This document shows positions 33,720 to 43,699 of a DNA stretch of 64,000 bases, piece by piece. The DNA comes from Takakia lepidozioides (Eukaryota > Streptophyta > Takakiopsida > Takakiales > Takakiaceae), in contig CM060734.1 of NCBI GenBank assembly GCA_030704615.1, positions 17,484,001 through 17,548,000 on the forward strand, in the 5' to 3' direction. The notes under the pieces are model-generated. The model made no database searches. It had not been told where the DNA came from and worked only from the letters and a program-made list of their open reading frames with translations. The stretch's first letter is position 1, and every line of letters starts with the position of its first letter. Position numbers and translations under genes: made by a program.

Positions 33720-35430
33720 GGGGAGTGGTTTGTGTGCAGAAGGCCTCCTCATCCCCCTCATCCCCCTCATCCTCCGAGCTCTGTGATGCATCAGTTCCAC
33801 TATGCCTCTCAAGAATTCCGTCCTCTCCTTGGGGGATTGTCCACCTCACCTCCTGGGAATCTTCTGCCTCTTCTCCCCCACTTTCCTCAACAGAATCCAA
33901 GACAAATCTACGAGCCTGACGGGCTCTAATAGCTGCTGCCTCCTCCTTCATCTTCATTTTCTTGAGGCTTGCCTCGTCTAAAATCTGCAGTACACGACTA
34001 GGTTCGGAAGACCTCCTAATGGACACCGAAGCAAGCCGGGCAACATAAGTAGGAAGGAAGTAGTCCCTTTCTAGACTCGACATGAAATCCCCCCTGGAAA
34101 AAAAAAGCATGTTCCTCCTACCCATGAACTGCGGTGTAGACGTCCCTCCTGCAGTACTTGGCATCCTGTAGTAAGAACAAATCCACTTTAAGAATGTCAA
34201 TACCAACAGAAGCCAAAAATGGTCTTTCAATGAAATAAGAGAGCAAAGGGAGGTGCCTCACAGAATCAAGAAGCAACTTACAATGCAACCACTCACTCGT
34301 AAACCAGGGGCTCATCGGCCTCGATCCCAACTTGTACGTCCCCCACCTCCTTCTCAGATTCTTCCTCATCCTCCGAGGATGCCTCTTCCTCTTTCGGCAG
34401 ACGTTCAGCCGCTGCAAGTTCAGAGTTGTGGAGGGCAGTATCTGGCTCGAAGGCGAAGACATGCCTGTCGGACAACGTCCCTGCCCACATTGAAGCACCT
34501 GAGGGACAAAGCGGGTGGTTAGTAGCATGCGGCATGCAATTGCAATCGGGGCAGGGGACAAAATGTGCACATGAAGGCTTACCCGTGCCGCATGTGAGGT
34601 CAAGAATCTGCCCTTGGACATCCGAGCACGTCTCTATGAGGGTTTGGATGAAAGCAGGGCTCCGGGTCCGGTTGTACCGCCACGGTTTGCCTGTCTTTGT
34701 GTCCGTCGGCATACTAGATTGGGGCACATAGTTGTAGAGGACATCGTAGGTAACAGGGTCCACAGCGGCATCAACAAGACGACCGTCATTGCGGAATTTG
34801 AACGTAGACCCTCTCTTCACAAAACAATATACCTCAAACACCAATGTCTGCACATCCAGCAAAAGAGGGATCCACTCCAAGGTCTAGTTTAGATACACCA
34901 CAATATGAAGTGAATGCAATAGATTGATAACTTACACTCTGGCCCTCTGTTTGCAACCCCTGCGTATTGATGCAGAACCATTTTTTCAAGAGGACCGGGG
35001 TGACACTTTTAGGTGTCCACCTTGCCACAACATTCTCTGTGGTCTTCCCTCTTGTGGCAAGGACCACCATACATCCACCGTCATCCAGGAGCATCCCCGC
35101 CAGCCCAAACCCGGCTCTCCAGTAGTCCTCCGTAAATCTGTTCCAGGTGGGCACACCATCCAGGCCCTCCAGCGGCTCCCCCTGGAATATCGAGGAGAAT
35201 CATATTGCAGGCTCTCTCCACCTCAACCTCCCCCCCCCCCCCCCCCCGAGTGCTCTTGCAATCCGTGCTCACAGCCATGAAGAATTCCATCATGGCTTCC
35301 AAACCAGGGGTGTCTTTAGGCTCTGTAGCAGCAGCCCTATTCTAGGCTTTCCCCTTCAGCTCCTCCAGAGACTTGTTGTGTGCCACCTTCTTCGCCCTGG
35401 CAGCCAGAGTGTCAAGAAAGCTCTCATTGA
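33720..35430 (-). CDS. Beta-class (permuted) DNA amino-methyltransferase-like protein with acidic tail (spliced, one frameshift, 5' truncated)
   Basis: Exons on the minus strand: 35,430-34,936, 34,883-34,583, 34,498-34,297 and 34,165 to about 33,720. All introns are GT-AG (52, 84 and 131 bp), the second has a TACTAAC branch site, and the reading phase fits at every junction. Exon 1 has MILLDIPGG, where DIP takes the place of the DPPY/DPPW motif IV, then FTEDYWRAG. After splicing, SPAFIQTLIETCSD (motif X-like), ILDLTCGTG (motif I) and RHVFAFEPD (motif II-like) follow. The order IV, X, I is that of beta-class N6-adenine/N4-cytosine methyltransferases. The last exons are rich in Glu, Asp and Ser. 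A one-base shift lies in the G-run just after DIP. The foldback element at 35,437 cuts off the 5' end. Function is inferred from motif order only. Confidence 0.6.
35228..35248. repeat. Poly(C) tract of about 20 bases
   Basis: A run of C on the plus strand (G on the coding minus strand) codes for poly-Gly within exon 1 of the methyltransferase-like gene, just upstream of the DIP motif. Length errors here could change the frame. Confidence 0.8.
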
Positions 35431-35436
35431 TGCATT

Positions 35437-37373
35437 GACCCCTTCATAAGGTTTCCCCCTCTTCAAAGTAGATTCCAACCCCCGGATAGTTTTGCCATAG
35501 GGGCTGGAAATGCCTACTTCCTCGCCTTTCCATGTTTAAGGATCAATAAATGGGTGTCATGGATCAGCAAACAGGGATAAGAGAACACTGTACAAACCCA
35601 CTCCAGACAAGTGTAACGCAGGATGGTAGCAACCTTCTATACACCGTCCTGGTTTTAAGGCCAGTTTTTCCAAAGGTATGATAAGCACTAGCATATTACA
35701 TATGCATATTTGCTTAGTGGTGCTACATAGAGCAAAGCCACTTGTAGAGAGGTATGAAAGCATATGAGCCTAAGAGTGTCTAAAACTGAAACAAGGCATC
35801 AGCTACAGGATACCATCTAACACAAGTAGTGTGCATTGACTGGATCATGTAGAAGGTATACACACACTCCTGCAGGTGGTTTTACCTGGGCCTAGCTCAA
35901 TATATCAATATGAAGACAACATCCAAAAGCATTATGCTTACCTTAAAGACCTCCGTGCTTAGAATCACCAACAAGTTTTTGCTGGAGGACATACCTTATG
36001 AAGGTCATTGCTCCGTATCTTTGTCGTGGAGGGACCTTCTGCCAGGCCAAAAAAAAACCATGTTAGTATATCAACATGATGAAGAAATAACCAGAAAGGA
36101 AAGTGGTAGATGGTGTGTACAAGAACCACCGAGTAGAAGATACTCATGTCATGTCAAGACATGGACAAGACCCACTAGGGTCATCGTCAATTGACATAAA
36201 CAACCCATAAACAGGGTTGAGGGTTCATGGGCACGAAGCAGCAGACAAGGTGAAAAATGCAGCTTATGATGGCCCTGGAGATTTGTTTAATTACCCTTAA
36301 TTATGGCTAATTAAGGAGTGAAACCCTAACCCCTACCCTATAACCCATTGTTTAAACCTAGCTAACGGATGACATCCGTCGGGTTTCGAGATAAGGGGTT
36401 TTGATTATTCATCCTGCACGGATGAAAAATCGGGCTTTGCCCTAGGGTGTCTCTCCCGCCGTCAGCAGCACTCCTCGTGCTTCTGAGCTCGCGGGTTGAG
36501 AGTTATGGCGTCCGAGCTCTGCTGCTACCCTGTCTGCTGCTTCGTGCCCATGACCCTAAACCCTGTTTATGGGCTGTTTATGTCAATTGACAATGACCCT
36601 AGTGGGTCTTGTCCATGTCTTGACATGACATGAGTATCTTCTACTCGGTGGTTCTTGTACACACCATCTACCACTTTCCTTTCTGGTTATTTCTTCATCA
36701 TGTTGATATACTAGCATGGTTTTTTTTTGGCCTGGCAGAAGGTCCCTCCACGACAAAGATACGGAGCAATGACCTTCATAAGGTATGTCCTCCAGCAAAA
36801 ACTTGTTGGTGATTTTAAGCACGGAGGTCTTTAAGGTAAGCATAATGCTTTTGGATGTTGTCTTCATATTGATATATTGAGCTAGGCCCAGGTAAAACCA
36901 CCTGCAGGAGTGTGTGTATACCTTCTACATGATCCGGTCAATGCACACTACTCGTGTTAGATGGTATCCTGTAGCTGATGCCTTGTATCAGTTTTAGACA
37001 CTCTTAGGCTCATATGCTTTCATACCTCTCTACAAGTGGCTTTGCTCTATGTAGCACCACTAAGCAAATATGCATATGTAATGTGCTAGTGCTTATCATA
37101 CCTTTGGAAAAACTGGCCTTAAAACCAGGACGGTGTATAGCAGGTTGCTACCATCTTGCGTTACACTTGTCTGGAGTGGGTTTGTACAGTGTTCTCTTAT
37201 CCCTGTTTGCTGATCCATGACACCCATTTATTGATCCTTAAACATGGAAAGGCGAGGAAGTAGGCATTTCCAGCCCCTATGGCAAAACTATCCGGGGGTT
37301 GGAATCTACTTTGAAGAGGGAGAAACCTTATGAAGGGGTCTGGTATGCACTCCCTTACGGGGTGAGTGCATAA
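35437..37373. mobile_element. Foldback element with about 0.8-kb inverted arms
   Basis: 35,437-36,255 and 36,530-37,340 are near-perfect inverted copies. Each arm carries the same 94-residue frame (35,910-36,194 plus; 36,583-36,867 minus), differing at one residue. The loop of about 275 bases contains AACCCTAACCCCTACCCTA. The right end adds a hairpin, GTATGCACTC with loop and GAGTGCATA, at 37,343-37,373. The tip sequence TTCATAAGGTTT, then CCCTCTTC, is shared with the terminus of the Penelope-like RT element at 41.6 kb, suggesting a non-autonomous derivative. The shared frame in the arms is probably not a gene. Confidence 0.75.
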
Positions 37374-37377
37374 CACA

Positions 37378-37530
37378 GGGGGCTGCTATTTCATGAGCCA
37401 TGAGCCATGAGCCATGAGCCATGAGCAGAGTCGTAAGTGTCGAAAAAAACATGAGCAGGACTATTTTCCGGAAATGAGTGTCCGCGGGAATAGGGTTTAG
37501 GGTGTCACGGTCATAGGGGGAGAAGGACCT
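37378..37530. repeat. TIR-element arm, left end, with CATGAGC heptamers
   Basis: Starts GGGGGCTGCTATTTCATGAG, followed by five tandem CCATGAG-type heptamers, an A-run next to CATGAGC, and GGGAATAGGGTTTAGGGTG. The layout (G-run, CTATTT, heptamer array) is the same as the tip of the 27.3-kb insertion and of the arms at 32.8 and 43.5 kb. Confidence 0.65.
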
Positions 37531-37838
37531 CCCGATGAAGGAGGTTCGGCAATGTTTTTTAGAATTACATATTGAAAGGCAATGTTTTGCGAATGGTAGG
37601 GTGGTACTGATCTGTACAATGGGGGCCCATTTCAGCCTACCAGCCACTTGCAAAATCCACCCACACTCCCAATCCCAAACGAAATGAGGAATGACGCATT
37701 TTGGGAACGATGGATACAGAATAGAACAAAAAGAGGGCACAATGGGATTTTTATTGATCCACATGAATTGCATTTGAAGCATGTCTACTGTGCTGATTGT
37801 GCAAACAAATCTTTAGCCCTGTGCCTTCTGAATACAAG

Positions 37839-38552
37839 TCACGTTGTCAATGGGACTTCGACTGCTCTCAAAACTAGCTCATGAGTCTTCGGGCTCCTCC
37901 AGGTAAACTGGATTGCAGCCGCTGTACCGCACCTGTTGATGTTCACCACAATGTCCTGCCCTTCAATCATACCACCATCGAATATGGAAAGCTTCACGTT
38001 TTCGCCGTCCACACCAATGCGAATGTCCCCATACAATGGAGAAGATGAGCGCACTCCTTCAGGAGTATAAGTCTCTCCGATGGAGTCCACCCACGTCCAC
38101 TGGCAGCAGTTCCACCGCAACAGCATAGCAGTGCGCATTCTTCTGCATGGGTGCCCGTCGTAGCTGGGAAAATCGGAATCAAGGATGCGCAGGAGCCACG
38201 GACTCCTCAGACCCAGATCGTCACCCCGCTCGAAGGCGTACTGGCCTGGGAGATACTCAAAAGCGGACAATGTTTCCACATTCGAACCAGTATCTTCTGT
38301 GTAATCTGTGTACCAGATAACGATGTCTCCCGATGTGGCCGAATACATTGCATAATCGATGCCTCCATAAGGGCAGTCGTCCCGGTTCCGGAAGCACGGC
38401 ATCCTTGCAAAGGAGGACCTGAGGACGTGTTTGATGCCGATGAAAATCACCTTGCGGATAGCAACGAAGCCCTTAGATTTTCGAAATGATGAGAAGCGGA
38501 AGAGCAGTGCGGGCTCCAATAATGGACCATCTGGGTCACAAGTACCCACCAA
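37839..38552 (-). CDS. Unknown protein, 237 aa, with a diverged paralogue opposite
   Basis: The open frame reads RDDCPYGGIDYAMYSATSGD, YAFERGDDLG, LLRWNCCQWTWVDSIGETY and ends EVPLTT. Conserved Cys, Trp and Tyr positions are shared with the plus-strand paralogue at 38,950-39,535, which shows this is a real protein family rather than a chance frame. I recognise no domain. No signal peptide or membrane segment is obvious. The start is uncertain, because the ORF has no strong context and may continue from another exon. Confidence 0.55.
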   Translation of the reverse strand: MVGTCDPDGPLLEPALLFRFSSFRKSKGFVAIRKVIFIGIKHVLRSSFARMPCFRNRDDCPYGGIDYAMYSATSGDIVIWYTDYTEDTGSNVETLSAFEYLPGQYAFERGDDLGLRSPWLLRILDSDFPSYDGHPCRRMRTAMLLRWNCCQWTWVDSIGETYTPEGVRSSSPLYGDIRIGVDGENVKLSIFDGGMIEGQDIVVNINRCGTAAAIQFTWRSPKTHELVLRAVEVPLTT

Positions 38553-38638
38553 TCATCGTGTAACGTGTTCAACAAGCCAGCGGTGGATGAACCGATACCT
38601 CTTTCTCATCCACGGGGTATAGTTTGAAATCTGCCACC

Positions 38639-38698
38639 GAAGTCCATCCCCCGGATGGAAATTCGGCGCCGCATTTACATCGAAGGGGGATGGACTTC
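38639..38698. repeat. Palindrome between the two divergent paralogues
   Basis: GAAGTCCATCCCCC (38,639-38,652) and GGGGGATGGACTTC (38,685-38,698) are perfect 14-bp inverted arms. Their centre holds AAATTCGGCGCCGCATTT, a member of the GGCGCC-centred palindrome family of the 40- and 46-kb arrays. Confidence 0.75.
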
Positions 38699-38949
38699 GT
38701 CGTCTCGAGTGGCTATAGGCCCACCTGGCACTTACTGCCCATAGTTTGCATGGCAGGGAAGGAAACTGAATCGGCTACATCCATGGATGAGCAATCTTCA
38801 CCCCTGCAGGTTCCTGTAGGGGGAAATTTAAATGTGCCCTGGAGTATTTGTGACGAATTGCAGCGTTTGCTTGAATTTCTTCCAGCCACCGCGCTGCTAC
38901 CTCCTCTCCATCCGGGAGCTGCTGTCATTGAGCGTACTGCGCTACTCTT

Positions 38950-39535
38950 TTTCAGGGATGTCGTGCCGCCGAAATCCTGCTGACTGCCCTTATCATGGCC
39001 ACGATTATGCTATGTTCAAACCACAATCAGGAGACATCATTGTCTGGCTTTCACTTTTCACAGACGCATCTGGAATCAAGCGGGAGTCTTTGCCGCAATG
39101 GAGTATCTGGAGGGCTATTACCGCTTTGAGCGAGGTGAGGGCGAGGGTCAATGCGGTCCGTGGGTCCGGAAAATTGTTGACCTCGATATACCAAGGTGGA
39201 ATGGGATGCCGGACAGATCACGCACGGCCTCACTTTGGCGCTGGAACTGCTGCTGCTAGTGGACCAGGGAGGACGGCACTGGGAAAACTATATTCGTGGA
39301 GTTCACTCCGCTTTTCCAGTGTATGGAGACATTCGGCTGAGTTGCGAAGACAAATCGCACGGGCACAGGAGGGCCACAGTGACCTTGTCGATGTATGATG
39401 GTGGTGTGATTGATGGTATGACATTGTCGTCAGCTCCACCAAGGGCACCAGATCGACCGCATTGCAGTTTACCTCGAGATGCCGCATCAGTAATGAGCTA
39501 GTTTTGAGGGCTATCGAAGTTCCGTCGACTTGGTG
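38950..39535 (+). pseudogene. Diverged, frameshifted paralogue of the 37.8-38.6 kb protein
   Basis: The fragments CRRNPADCPYHGHDYAMF, SGDIIVWLSLFTD, YYRFERGEGEG and SLWRWNCCC align in order with the minus-strand protein. At least two frameshifts and several stops break it. Together the two copies form a divergent, roughly symmetric pair around the palindrome at 38,639-38,698, suggesting an inverted duplication. Confidence 0.6.
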
Positions 39536-39799
39536 ACACCCATGTAGAAGGAGGAAGGGCTTAGATTTGTCTGGAGCTGCTAAATGTGAGACACCGTGTT
39601 CGATCAATAAAACAACCCATCGTACCTCACTTCTGTGTGCTTGTGTTTCATCGTGTTCAAGAACTGCCGTAATTGGCCCACTCTTTACAATTTGAGGTCT
39701 CATTTCTACAATGTGTCTGTCCATATGAATATACCAGAGTCAGCGATATCACAGTCCTGAGGTGAAGAAAATCCATGTACGAGTTGTAGGAAACATGTA

Positions 39800-40862
39800 C
39801 ACGCCGAAGCTCGAAAATTCGGCACCGCATTCCATTTTCTCCATGAAGCTTTTTCTGGCAGCTCCCTTTCCTCCGCTGTCGTCGTAACGAAAATGCTGTA
39901 AAACATTTCATTTCCTGACATGGCATTACCATACTTCGAATTTGAAATGCGGCGCCGCAACACCATATTCGACCTTGCACTATCCAAGCATGTTTAGTCG
40001 GTAATGCTTGTCCATGTCCATACTTGAAATGCGGCACCGCATTTCCATGTCCGTCATCGAAATTTCGTACCGGACAATGAAATGCGGCACAGCATTTCCG
40101 GAGAGCACAATGGAATGCGGTGCCGCATTTCCGTCGAAGGTCTGGAATTGGACAAACAACGATGGAAGTTCTGGAAATGCGGCACCGCATTTCCATGTCT
40201 GTCATCAAAATATCGAATCGGACAATGGAATGCGGTGCCGCATTTCCGTCCATCAAGACGGAATGCCCACACGGGTCTGGAATTGGACAAACAACGATGT
40301 CTGTTTTGGAAATGCGGCGCCGCATTTCCCATGTTGGGCAATTGAAAGTTTTTATAGGACAATGTAAGTTTTTATAGGACGATGGAATGCGGTGCCGCAT
40401 TTCGGTCAAAGGGTCTGGAATTGGGCAAACATCGATGTCCCTTTTGGAAATGCGGCGCCGCATTTCCATGTACGTCATTGAAATTTCTTATTGGACAATG
40501 GAATGCGGTGCCGCATTCCCATCTAGCATCATGGAATTGGGAGCCCAAGAACGTCGATGGGTCTGCAGTGGGAAAAATGACCATCTCCAAAAGGTAAATG
40601 CGGCACCGCATTTCCATGTTCGACCTCCGCATTTCGATTTACATCCATGGAAGGAGCTGCCAATCGGCAAAACTGCCGTGTCGGAAACGGAAATGCGGCA
40701 CCGCATTTCCGTTTGTCCGAACAGTTTCTGATGTCCAAACCATGAATCGGAAATTTGTTTTTTCCCCAGTTTTGGAAATGCGGTGCCGCATTTCCAAACG
40801 AGGTTTTTGCAGTTGCCACATTTCTGTTCAGACATTGAAATGCGGTGCCGCATTTCTGATTT
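39800..40862. repeat. Array of about 14 palindromes, AAATGCGGYRCCGCATTT type
   Basis: AAATGCGGCACCGCATTT or its GGTGCC and GGCGCC versions recur near 39,950, 40,026, 40,080, 40,113, 40,173, 40,228, 40,308, 40,384, 40,446, 40,498, 40,597, 40,691, 40,773 and 40,838. Spacers of about 30-90 bases share words such as TCTGGAATTGGACAAACAAC and GTCATCGAAATTTC. All the reading frames here simply read through the repeats and are not genes. Confidence 0.85.
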
Positions 40863-40869
40863 TGGGAGG

Positions 40870-41575
40870 GACCATGTCGCGCACCTCACTTCGATAAGCT
40901 CCCCTTCAAGTCATAGTTACTCGCTTTGATGCGCGCGCCTGACTCCCAACCTGGCCGCCCGGGCCAACTTGGAGCTTCGGCTGCTCACCGGGACATAACG
41001 GTCCCCCTTTGCTTCCCACTAAACCCTCCACCTATTTGGGACTAGGAGAATTCCCTTTGGTAGATGGCAGTCCGGAACAGCTCCCCACTCTTTGGTCGCT
41101 TTCCGGCTCGCTCGCTTACTCACTAGTTTTTGGTCACCAACGGGCTTGCACCGTTCTCGGGGTCACTACTCCCCTTATATATACTTCTATAGCTGTCCGC
41201 GCGGGTTTCACAACCAGCAATGAGAAATGTATCTTTTAGGGTTATGGTATAGGTTTAGGTTTAATAACTGCCATCATTTATGATGGTAGTTTTATTATTC
41301 TCTTGGATTTTATAATAGGTAACCATTATTTATGTAGATCATCCAGTTTAGATGAAAAAAATAGATGGTAACTCTAGCTTTCTGTATATTAAGTTTCATC
41401 ATCCAATAAAATAAAATCATCCAGATTTGGATGAAAAAGGCAGGGATGAAAAACTAAATAACCTCAAAAGGTTAAGGCCAGATGAAATCCAAAGATTTAC
41501 AGAGGGAGAGGGAGAGAGGGAGAGAGAGGGACCCACTTGCCAATCCCCTGGCATGGCAGAACCTTACAGAGTAAG
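40870..41575. other. No gene; telomere-like tract near 41,236
   Basis: A GC-rich stretch (40,900-41,000) leads into AT-rich sequence. TTTTAGGGTTATGGTATAGG at 41,235 resembles degenerate TTTAGGG telomeric repeat and is echoed at 61,757. A GGGAGAGAGGGAGAGAG microsatellite lies at about 41,502-41,530. No coding region is recognised. Confidence 0.45.
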
Positions 41576-41579
41576 TGTG

Positions 41580-41610
41580 GTATGCACTCACCCCGTAAGG
41601 GAGTGCATAC
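41580..41610. repeat. Terminal hairpin of the Penelope-like element
   Basis: GTATGCACTC, an 11-base loop, and GAGTGCATAC form a perfect 10-bp stem. The same hairpin terminates the foldback element at 37,343-37,373, and flanking sequence diverges immediately outside it at both loci. It therefore marks the 3' end of the element relative to the minus-strand RT. Confidence 0.75.
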
Positions 41611-41846
41611 CAGACCTCTTCTCATAAGGTTTTCCCTCTTCCATGTAGTTCTATCCTCAGATAATATTTATCCAAAGGAGTAGAATCCTACATCCTCACT
41701 TCCTCGGATCAAGAATGAAATGATGGCATAAAATGTATCATAGCAACACTAGTATAGTATCACTTAGAAAAGAACGTAGAGTTCAATGATATAACATAGC
41801 TCTGTATAGGTTCTTAGAAAGTACTTTTCAGTTTCTCAATAAGCTC

Positions 41847-43530
41847 TTATACAGGGAAGAGCAGGCCAGGGAATGAACCACGTTCAAGGAATTTTGTCAA
41901 GATACGAGCAAGTTTTCTGGTCTTGAAACCATTCCTCCCAAGAGTGTTAATCAGAATGCTACACTCCTTCCCAGCCAGAACAGCATTGCTGGAAATGTAT
42001 AGAATAGGCACAGCTTGTGAAATCACAATGTTGTAAGATTGATTCACAGGCCTATTGGATAAGAGCTGGATATATTGAGTGTAAGAGAAAGGAAGTAGTC
42101 TTCTCTTGTCATATTTCTGGAAATGGAACTCACTTGTGTCACAGTTTGAGACTGTAATCTGGATATTCATGAAACAAGCTTCCAACCCCACGTATTGGGA
42201 ATCGTTTTTAGTGCGTAGTAGCTCAGGTTTGATCTCCACTACATTGAGTGGGTAGATCCACCAAGGATTATTGCTGCTTCTGTCTGCCCGTGGGTGCAGG
42301 AATAGCATTGCATCACCCACATTTAGCCAGCATATATCATCAATGTATCTGAAGGCAGATTTAAACATAGACATAAGCTGGAATTGTCCTAAAGCTGCAA
42401 GCCTTTAGATGAATTTGATTTCATAAGAAAGGAAGTACATGTTGCACCATAATGGTGAGCATGAAAAACCCATAGGTATTCCAGAAATCTGCTGCCATAC
42501 ACGGTCCCCTAAGGCGACAAAACAGTGTGACATAAGCCATTTGTGGAGCATAAGTAGTTTGACTTCAGAAAGTTCAATCCAGGTACCTGATTTTGGGGAA
42601 GACGTGCCCCATCTACTTTTTCCAAAAGTACCGTTTTTGGCTGGAATCCATAGAGTATGACGTGCTCGGGGGGTGAGACCGATGGTGTTGCTGGAATGCA
42701 ATCTTCACCACGTATTCAATGGCGTCCCCTAAGTTATCCTGTCTTGTCAAAGGTATGTTCTCATAGCATTGTGTAATGTCAGCAACAAAGATGTTATGGA
42801 TTTTTTCAGGCAGGTTTAGTGTAAAGTCAGTGATGGAATCGATAATCCAATACATAGCAGTAGATACTTTGAAAAATTGCTCATAAGTATCCAGCCTTGT
42901 CTTGGCCCATTCTTTTACCAATGGTAGAAGATCCATGGTAGCCCTTGTAAGAAGGCTAGCAAGTTCACTGAAAACACATTTATGGGCATTGGTAATCCAT
43001 CTGTATTTTTTCTTATGTAGCTTGTAGATTCCCATAATGTCAGGTAATCTACAGGATGGAGCAGGTATCTCCGGAATCAGACTCTGTATTCCCACGGAAA
43101 TGTTTCCTAGAACAAGGTCAGGTGGCAGCTATACCTCAGCTTGCTTGCATGGTGTAAAGTCTTTACCCATCAGTCTGTGGAAGGCTTGAGTTCTTATGTG
43201 CTTCACACACATAAAACATACGTTGTTGTTAGCCTTGTCAAGACCAAAAAAATACAGGTGATTGAGAAGCCATGAAAGTTCATCTTTTGCCTCTTTTACA
43301 GTAAGAGGATTGTGCTCATGGTGAGTGAAGTCGTACCTTCCTCTGCCGGCTTTTTGTTTCAATCTATCCCAGCATGTGTTTTTTACCCATTGGCTGCAGG
43401 ATGCTGCCCAAGATTCACATGGGTCTATATGTAAAATTTCACAAGTTCTATGGAAAGCCAGAGACACTTGTTCAACAACGTCTTTCAGCAAAGTACGTTT
43501 GAGAGGGATGTGATTCATACCTAGGCTGAA
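41847..43530 (-). pseudogene. Penelope-like reverse transcriptase
   Basis: In order on the minus strand: an N-terminal Cys-containing region and DKANNN (DKG-like position); IMGIYKLHKKKYRWITNAH; VADITQCYENIPL (motif A, D-x4-Y-x-NIPL); ISGIPMGFSCSPLWCNMY (motif B); FRYIDDICWLN (motif C); and a thumb-like FLERGSFP before the stop at 41,847. The YxNIPL and LHK signatures suit Penelope-like RTs better than LINE or gypsy RTs. A TAG near 43,130, a frameshift near 42,700 and a TAA or TAG near 42,405 inactivate it. No GIY-YIG endonuclease is seen downstream, as in the endonuclease-lacking lineages, but a lost domain is also possible. Confidence 0.6.
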
Positions 43531-43532
43531 TA

Positions 43533-43697
43533 GGGGGGCTGTTATTTCATGAGCGGCATGAGCATGAGCGGAAAAAAAAAAAAAGCATGAGCAGACCATT
43601 GTAAGTCCACGGAAATAGGGTTAGGAGGCACGGAAATAGGGTCATGTGAAGTTGGAATGTGACACCAGTGGACTTGAAATGCAACATTTTATTGCAT
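43533..43697. repeat. TIR-element arm, left end (tip at 43,533)
   Basis: GGGGGGCTGTTATTTCATG, GCATGAGC words, an A-run, CGGAAATAGGGTTAGGAGG and CAACATTTTATTGCATT. It is the inverted counterpart of 32,640-32,836. It is inserted at the start of the Penelope-like RT coding region and directly abuts the satellite that begins near 43,700. Confidence 0.7.
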
Positions 43698-43699
43698 TT

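Noticed and set aside
35910-36194. 94-residue frame mirrored in the foldback arms as a gene
   Set aside because: It is present only as mirrored copies in the arms, with no recognisable domain. Its near-identity between arms follows from the DNA palindrome.
39800-40862. Regularly spaced palindromes as a CRISPR array
   Set aside because: Spacers vary widely in length and are themselves repetitive, there are no cas genes, and the context is eukaryotic.
39657-40889. Several 70-270 residue frames reading CGTAFP- and MRHRIS-like repeats
   Set aside because: They simply translate the palindromic repeat in several frames on both strands.
37343-41610. Helitron 3' hairpin
   Set aside because: The terminal hairpin is not followed by CTRR, and no Rep-helicase is present; the neighbouring RT fits better.
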